A stretch of DNA of 64,000 bases from Holacanthus passer (lineage: Eukaryota; Chordata; Actinopteri; Pomacanthidae): positions 3,905,501-3,969,500 of the forward strand of contig JAFREQ010000026.1 in NCBI GenBank assembly GCA_025331565.1, read 5' to 3'. The translations under genes were made by a program, and so were the position numbers. Shown here piece by piece: positions 35,801 to 44,800 of this stretch. Each line of letters begins with the position of its first letter. The first letter of the stretch is position 1. A model generated the notes under the pieces. The model was given only the letters and a program-made list of their open reading frames with translations. It had not been told where the DNA came from and did no database searches.

Positions 35801-38800
35801 AAACTCTCAAGCTCTCATAGCAGTGACGTTAGTATGTTAGCATCGTTAGCTTAGCTCAACCTCCACCGTCTCCCCCCGGACAAACTCGTCCTGGACATTC
35901 GAGGGAAACACGGTCAACACGGCAGCACAGTCAATGTAATGTCGGTGATGGTTTAACTGAAGTACCACACTTAAGACCTCTGATATGTCTGGATTTGGCT
36001 GCTGATTCTAGATACTATCTCCCCAGGTTGTCCGGTCAGAACATGACGATGGTGAATTAGCCGACAGACACACTCTCTCTTTGAGATGTCACTCATTTAT
36101 TTGTATTCCATCAATTTGCAGCGTGATGATACTTGTATATTAGTATGTGTGGTATCTCTAAAATAAACATACAAATATGAGATATATAAACATCAATAAG
36201 AATATAAACAAGATGTGTACATCACATAATGACACACAACACAAACAGCACTCTTAACTTTAAGGGAGTGTCAGCAAATTACTATACATATGCATGCTAA
36301 ATACACAAACACTAATAACACACATATATAGAAAGGAGGTGAATTGTGAGACGGTCCCTAACGGACATGAACGGTCTGCACAGAAGCCAAAGTGAAACTT
36401 AAAGTCCGACGACAGGATAGCATAAACGTTATAAGAATTAACAGTTTATGCACACAGAGCTATGAAGTAGACATATAAACCACAGAAGATAGAAATATGA
36501 GCAACGACTACACCATTCTCCACTGACAATGATGCAGATACAGCAGGGTGATGCAGCAACTTAGATTAAGGCGATCAGACGCTATACATGAGCATGATGC
36601 TACAGCTACACACACTAGAGAAATGACCTACTGAATATATGGTAACGACTTACTTTCTCATGGACGCACAGACAATTAGAAAAGAGTCCAGTAGAGACAA
36701 AATAGTCTAGGCAGGTAGGTAGGTAGGATCCCCTCGGCCCGCCCCTCGGCTCCACACTGAGTGTCCGCAAGACAGTCAAGAAAGATTGACGGGTGGCCGC
36801 GGTCATCTGTGATTGGTGGACAGGTAGGGTCTGAAGTTGGGCACGGGCTGTTCACGTGAACGGGGGTGAAGTGTCATCCAGAGGTCTGCATCAATTTGTC
36901 ATGGAGTCTTCTGTACAGTCAAACTCCAGCCAACAAGCAGCTCCACAAACACCAGAACAAACTCACCGAGAAAACAGCGCAGACGTCCCGGACAAAGACC
37001 CCACACAGCCGGCGGCAGCTAGCTGGAGCCCGATGCTAATTCATTAGCATGTTTACTAGTAACACGGGAGCGCCGACTTCTGGACAGTCTGTTAGTTAAT
37101 GAACCGCTCAGCAGCAGAGTTATTGATCCAGTATTTACAGGAACAAATATCCGAAAGACAAAACCAGCACAAACAGCTGAAGTTCAGTGACTGAATGAGC
37201 TCCGTGTTTGGAGCCGACAGGCAGCTGTCAATCAAAGTGACGTCACTCTTCATAATACACCATTTCAAACGAGCGTTATAAAAAAAATTCACCCCTCGTA
37301 CAGTTGATGTCATGAAGTAGAAAATCAGCTAACGAGACTAAAGCCATTTTTGTTCCAGGCTGTAAACATGTTTTCTTCTGCCGTAAAGTCGGACATTTTA
37401 ACATGGAGGTCAAATGCTTCATCTCTCTGCCCCGGAGCTTCCGCTCGGTCTGAGATCTGTGCTTTTTTTTGGCCATCTTGCTCAGACTCTGTGGTAGGTC
37501 TCAAAGATAAACTCTGCCTCTGACTGAGGGGACAAATATTGGAAACTGTTCAGTGGTGAGTGAAGTTGATATGAACATGCAGAAATTTAAGAGTGGAAAG
37601 TCCGCTAGGGTTAGCCGTGATGCTAACGGATACAATGTAAAATGCCATAAGTCTACGCTAATAGAGTTAGCATTCAGGGCACAGGAAAAACGTCTTTATT
37701 AACCCACAAATTGTCATGTGTGAATGTTGTATACTGTGAAGGGTTAAATACGCCTCTCTGAGAAAGAGTTTAATGCAAGTTTTGATGAATGTTCATTTTC
37801 TTGTGTCAGGTAATTGAAGCAGTAGCCTCAACACTTCACAGTAGAGCTACTGCAGTAAAATGTCATAATGTGCCGTAAGGAAGAAAAGAGTCAACAGTGA
37901 ATTGATGAGGATTATATCCAACCTCAAAACAAGGTAATATGTGTTGTTCATGCTCTCTTCCTCATCACCTCTATGTATAAACCTATCTACGCCATTGGTC
38001 CTTTGATCTGTCATCCGTGCCTTTGATCTACTCTGACGTCATCTGTCCCTTTAATCCTTTGTGATGTCATACCATCCTATTCACATGCTCAGGAGAGCGT
38101 TTACCTTTTTTATTTTTTTGTATTTTATTGCTTTAAAGACTCTTAGCACACAAGCCACTAAACATTGGTGAATGTGTTGACATATAAAAAAAGTTTGCTC
38201 TGCATTTATTCTGATATGGGTAAATTAACCAAGTATTAGTGACATCATTCACCACGCTGCTGTACGACAAGCAAGTAGTATCCACAGAAGTATCCGCTGA
38301 TTCTTCCCTGACACTTCTCTACGCCACCTTATCTTCCTCACACCACCATAAATGAATGACTGACAAGTTCTGTCACCTACCTCCACTGTACATGCCAGAC
38401 ATGTTACATACAGTGCTCTACAAATACAGATATTACAACAAATACTTATTTCTCTTATGTCATTTTTGTTGGAAAATCACTTCAACATTTATTTAATTTA
38501 TAATTCCTTTGTTTGTTAGTTGTTATCCCCACAATAGGGATTGAATTTGCTGCGTGGCTGCCCCTCGTGAGGCGCCAACACATTCACACAAGTGACCTTA
38601 CTCTGGCCGGGAATCGAACCCTGGTCGCTGTGGTGAGAGCACCGAATCCTAACCACTGGACCACCACCAGGGCTACTACTGCCAATATGTGTGTGTGTGT
38701 GTGTGTGTGTGTATTCAAAAATGTATAACAGTTTCCTTAAGTAACGTGTTCTTTTCATCATTGTCATTCTGCTACTCAAGTATTACTGTTCTGTCTTATA

Positions 38801-41800
38801 AAATACTTTCACTGTATTTGATTTGGGGTTTGTTTTTTTTTTACATTGGTTTGATCTGATGTGTCTTTCCATCACACCTCAGGACCAAACCTGCAATGGC
38901 GAACCAGAGCAACCTGGAGAAAACCAAACAACAGATGGGAGAACATGCAGACTCCACACAAAGCCTGCATCCATCAAATTATGAACACATGAGAGAGCTG
39001 TCCCTTGACTGCAGAATCAGCATGTCTTGTTTAGAAGGGTCGAGGACCTGTGTGACCGGGGACGCTACAGGAGATCACTGCACCCAGGATACCCACAGCA
39101 ATAAGTACATCTGCAGCGACAATGCCAACATGCAAACCTACTTTCAGTAGACCTGTAGCACATTGACGCCACAAACTCTTTGTCTGAACCTGAGCAGCCG
39201 GAGTCTCCTGGAGACTGTCGTTGTCGCTCAGCTCCTCACCTGCAGCCCCGTCGCTCAGCTCCTCAACTGCAGCCCCGTAAAGGCTGTCGTCGTCGCTCAG
39301 CTCCTCAACTGCAGCCCCGTAAAGGCTGTCGGCGTCGCTCAGCTCCTCACCTGCAGCCCCAGCTCCTCAACTGCAGGCTGTCGGCGTCGCTCAGCTCCTC
39401 ACCTGCAGCCCCGTAAAGGCTGTCGGCGTCGCTCAGCTCCTCAACTGCAGCCCCGTAAAGGCTGTCGGCGTCGCTCAGCTCCTCACCTGCAGCCCCGTAA
39501 AGGCTGTCGGCGTCGCTCAGCTCCTCACCTGCAGCCCCGTCGCTCAGCTCCTCAACTGCAGCCCCGTAAAGGCTGTCGGCGTCGCTCAGCTCCTCAACTG
39601 CAGCCACGTGATGGCTGTCGGCTTCACTTATCATGTGAAGGTTGTCATCGCTCAGCTCCGAGAAACTCCTAGCATCAGCATCATCTGGCTGGTGTTTAGG
39701 AGAAGAGATTGTTTGTCTCAGACCGGAGATGAGGATGCAGTGCTCCTCTATCGTTGCCTGGCTGGAAGCTATTTGCTTCTTGTTGTCCTGGATAACTTGC
39801 AGAGCTTCCCTCAGTTGGCACTGAAGTTCTTGCACAGCTATCCTCAGGTCTTCATTTTCAGCTCTCTGTTTCACGGTGAGAGATTTGAGCTGGACATTCT
39901 CGGCAGCCACGTTTTCAATCCTCGCTCTCAGGCCTTCATTTTCAGCTCTCTGTCTCTCAGTGAGAGATTTGAGCTGGACATTCTCGGCAGCCACGTTTTC
40001 AATCCTCGCTCTCAGGCCTTCATTTTCAGCTCTCTGTCTCTCAGTGAGAGATTTGAGCTGGACATTCTGGACATCCGTGCCAGCCACGTTTTCAATCCTC
40101 GCTCTCAGGCCTTCATTTTCAGCTCTCTGTCTCTCAGTGAGAGATTTGAGCTGGACATTCTCGGCAGCCACGTTTTCAATCCTCGCTCTCAGGCCTTCAT
40201 TTTCAGCTCTCTGTCTCTCAGTGAGAGATTTGAGCTGGACATTCTGGACATCCGTGCCAGCCACGTTTTCAATCCTCGCTCTCAGGCCTTCATTTTCAGC
40301 TCTCTGTCTCTCAGTGAGAGATTTGAGCTGGACATTCTCGGCAGCCACGTTTTCAATCCTCGCTCTCAGGCCTTCATTTTCAGCTCTCTGTCTCTCAGTG
40401 AGAGATTTGAGCTGGACATTCTCGGCAGCCACGTTTTCAATCCTCGCTCTCAGGCCTTCATTTTCAGCTCTCTGTCTCTCAGTGAGAGATTTGAGCTGGA
40501 CATTCTCGGCAGCCACGTTTTCATTCCTCGCTCTCAGGCCTTCATTTTCAGCTCTCTGTCTCTCAGTGAGAGATTTGAGCTGGACATTCTCGGCAGCCAC
40601 GTTTTCATTCCTCGCTCTCAGGCCTTCATTTTCAGCTCTCTGTCTCTCAGTGAGAGATTTGAGCTGGACATTCTCGGCAGCCACGTTTTCATTCCTCGCT
40701 CTCAAACACAAATCCTCCTTTTCCAGCTGTCTCGTGGAAGTGGCATTTCTCTTCCTGTCACTTTTCTCCTGAGACAGAAGGCTTGAGATCTGGGCCAGTT
40801 CTCCCTTCATTTTTGTGTTTGCACCGAGCCGCCGCCTGATATTGTCAGCCGAGTTATTAACGTGCACCCCATTGTCTCTGGCTCTCATTTCGAACTCACG
40901 AGGTCTTCGTAGAAATTCCTGTGGCTGAGGTGTTTCCATCTCTGCCATCGAGAGGCGACGCGAGTCACAGGGTGTCTCCAAACCACATGGAGTGGCGTCA
41001 AAATTACCTCGAGACATACTTGGTTTCGTGTCTTCACAGCCTCTAAAAGAGATGTGATCTGCCACGAAATTCAGCTAAGTTAAAAGGTAGTCACTTTTAT
41101 GTTGTTCTACCTAGTTGCTTTCCTGAAATGTCTCCGAAAAGTCTCCGAAATCTGTCGAATAACAGTTCGCTCTTTCTGAACAAAGTCAAAAGATACATTC
41201 TCTCTTCCTCCTCACCTATATTTATAAACTTTTTTGCCCTTTTGGTCCTTTGATCTGTCATCCATGCCTTTGATCTACTCTGACGTCATCCGCGCCTTTG
41301 CTCTACTCTGATGTCATCCGCGCCTTTGATCTACTCTGACGTCATCCGTGCCTTTGATCTACTCTGACGTCATCCGTGCCTTTGCTCTACTCTGATGTCA
41401 TCCGCGCCTTTGATCTACTCTGACGTCATCCGTGCCTTTGATCTACTCTGACGTCATCCGTGCCTTTGATCTACTCTCACGTCATCTGCGCCTTTCGATT
41501 GTGATGTCATCCCATTCTATTTGCATGCTCTGAGAACATTTACCTTTTTATGTTTTTATTTCATTGTTTTCAAGACTTCTTAGTTCACAAGATACAAGAT
41601 GTCTCCATAATAAGTTTGATTTATACATTTGTATATGTGTTTTTGATCAACGTGTTTTGTCGTGCTTTACAGTTTCTAAGGGCACTTTAATCCATATTTT
41701 TAACATAAATGTTTTAAACTTCAAATACCATTTATTGTCATTTATATCATAGATTTGGACGAATCTGTTTCGTGATGTCAATTAAGCAACACAACCATGC

Positions 41801-44800
41801 GTCTGAGACATAAACCAGCCACCGCAAACAACTACTCCCACACAAATCACCTGTGGGCGTCCTTCCTTCCTGTGATGACAAACGCATGGAGTCCTCTACA
41901 GGACAGGACAAACCAGTCACCACAATCAAAAATAAAAACACAGAAGAAGATCATTTAACGTAAGAATAGTGTTCTGTAGGTTTCAGCCAAAATTAGGCTA
42001 CGAAACACTGGTGTTTGGATTTGAGTCACTAGAACTGTTGACGGTATGTAATTCAAATATTGCCCTTTCTTTGCTATGTCATATATATATTTTCATCTTT
42101 TTTGCAGCATATTGTGTTTTCATCTTTTTTGTACATAATATGCTGTATACGCTGAGAAAATAAGCAGCAGATGAATTGATGATAAAAGTCATCAGATCAT
42201 TACACTGCACTTGCAAATAAAAATAATTAAAGGAACAGTGTGTGATTCATGGAGATTACCCAACTGAGAAAAACAAGATTACGTATGACTGAAACAATCT
42301 AAAGGCCTTTTCACACATGCAGTCTATCCCTGAAATGTTGAGGCACATTTCCTGCATGTGGTTGTGCAAATTTCACATGAAATTTAGATCAGGCCTTTGT
42401 ATTAATTCAATAAAACTATACAGTACTAACAAAAGTACTAACCTACCAACATGCTCTAACCCAGCTGATTCTAATTAGCACAGGTAGGAGAAACTACTTT
42501 GAGGAATCAGCTGGTTTAGCGCTTTTCCTGACCGTGTTCAGAAGTTTTTTCTGTATCATTCTACTTTATTTCACATAAGCACTTTCATGTATCGGAATGT
42601 TATGATTTCTTTGTGTAGTTTTACTGAAGGAATAAATGTCTGGTGATTTCATGTGAATAGCTGCATTGCAAATATGTTTAATGAAAAAAATGTTGACATC
42701 TTGAATACTTATTTTCCCCACTGTATGTAGCACGAATGTCTAACATGAGCAGGAAAATTGTAGATGACAGTGCTGAAGTGGAGAATGAGCAGGGCAACAC
42801 TTGTGCCTTGACTCACAGAGACTGAATCAAACTAATAGACTCACCAATGGAAGCTTTGGGTGATGTGCTCAGACCGTCGATGCTGGGTCCGTCCTCTGGC
42901 TCTGGAAAGAGCCACAGAAAAATATTTCAAGCAACACAACAAAATATCCCTAACTTTTATTCCACTGCTTTTTGAAACAACTAATTATATACAGCAGAAT
43001 CCTCCTTTATCAAATTCTGGACTGTGAAGCCAATTCAATTCCCTGATCCTCCAATTAGACCCCAGTTTGTAATGCAGCATGTAACCATGATGACAGCACT
43101 GTGCCACCATCATGGTAATCTTTTCAGACTTGATGTTATACATCTGTATTCTGGGCTGAGGAGTACTCAGAATCAGAGTGTCCCTTTTAAATCAAGTAAA
43201 ACAGATAAGTAATATATAGGTTTGCTTTACTAACGGTTGTCATCCTGGACTTTAGCTGATGTGTCCGTCAGCTGTGGGGTGATGGCGGCTCCGTTCTGCT
43301 CCGCCTCGGACGGTGGCGCCATGCTCCATTCATTAGCAGGCTGAAAACGTAAAAAACAAAGTTATTTGTACAAAGTTACAAAGGCTATTTGTACCTTCAG
43401 TTAAGCACACAGGAATTCATGAAGCCGGGTCCTTTTTTAAATAAATTTACGTCCATCCAGCAGCATTTATCAACACAAATTCAACATTAAACATTTGTAC
43501 TGATCAAAACTTTTAGCCTATAAGTGACAGTTTAAGCATACCAGTCTATTTTAGCTTAACACAGATATATCAATTACAACGTGTACTACATCAGATGATA
43601 AGTCATAAGATATTCCAATTGTACTGATACTGTAAGTCAATAATACAAGTTTGATTCTAGCTCTGATCTTTTTAACATTTTACGGTCAACATTTTACTGT
43701 AAGTATTTCAGGCTTATTTTTCTTATCTCTGCAGCTTCATGTTTTCTATTTCATTCACCTGTTCACAACTGTTTTCACTAACAAATAAAGGGATCCTTTT
43801 CAAAAATGCTTGGTTGTATTATGCATTTTTATTAAAAAAAACAAATATGGGCCAAATAGTTTCTTTACTGTCAAATATCAACAGTGAAAAAGAAAAATAC
43901 TCCTGTTCCACAAAAAAATATAAATAGACAACAATCCTGGACAAGTGGCTAACATTTTTTTAAATCACAAAAATATTTATTGAAGATGATGATTTTGCAA
44001 AAAAACAAACCTGTGTATGTTCTGCAAAAAAGTCTGTGTCTTTCTTCTCAGGAGCTGCTGGAGTTCCTCCGGCAGAAGAGTCAATCCACAGCTGCAACAA
44101 AGAGAGGAAGACTATTCGTTATACTTACAGACAACTCCAATAATTATATTTCCATAGGAGGTTTATTGTTTGTGATGTGATCATCATATACAGTGATTAA
44201 TACAGTCTGTGTGGACTCTGAACTCGATCTGTCATCACAGCTCAGACGCTGATAACTCAAGATAACCACTCTTATGTAATATGTCAGTGATCCACAGGAC
44301 ACAGATTCATTTCTGTTTTGTCTGGGACCATTGTACCTGTGGTAGAAATCAAATAGTTTTCACTTCTAACTGGTAAATATTTCACTTGTCTGAAACATCA
44401 ACTTGCTGCTCAGTTATTCTCTCTGCAAGTTACGTTTTGACACAGGTAATAAACAAAAAGGCCACGGTACCGCAGCTGTATTAACAACGCCTGGCAGTCT
44501 ACTGCCGACTGCATCAATGCAGAAACATACATACAATAAAATGAAAATTCGTCATGATTTAGGTTACATGTTGTGATGTATTCCCCAAACTATTTCCACT
44601 TGGTTGATGCTCACATCTGTGCCATATTTGGACAAAGCAGCATTCGCTTGCTGCCGAATCTTCTCTCTGTACATCTGGGCTGCACGGCTATTATACTTGG
44701 CGTTGGTGTCATTTGTGGAACAGCCATGCTGGCGGAAGAACGCCGTCTTCAGACAGAAGAAAAAAGGAAGTTACTGCATCACATCAGAGAAGTTTGCCCA

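Noticed and set aside
36901..37047. Short plus-strand frame MESSVQSNSSQQAAPQ as a possible first exon
   Set aside because: No donor with a matching downstream exon was found, and it abuts an interspersed repeat.
38896..39150. 84-codon plus-strand frame beginning MANQSNLEK
   Set aside because: It lies antisense to the hydrophobic tail of the nested gene and has no domain or promoter. Considered a shadow.
39163..39672. Arg/Pro-rich 169-codon plus-strand frame
   Set aside because: Antisense shadow of the acidic repeat array, kept open only by repeat periodicity.
41018..41065. Upstream extension of the nested coiled-coil frame
   Set aside because: The frame is open to 41065 but that codon is GTG. 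The first in-frame ATG is at 41017, so the start was moved there.
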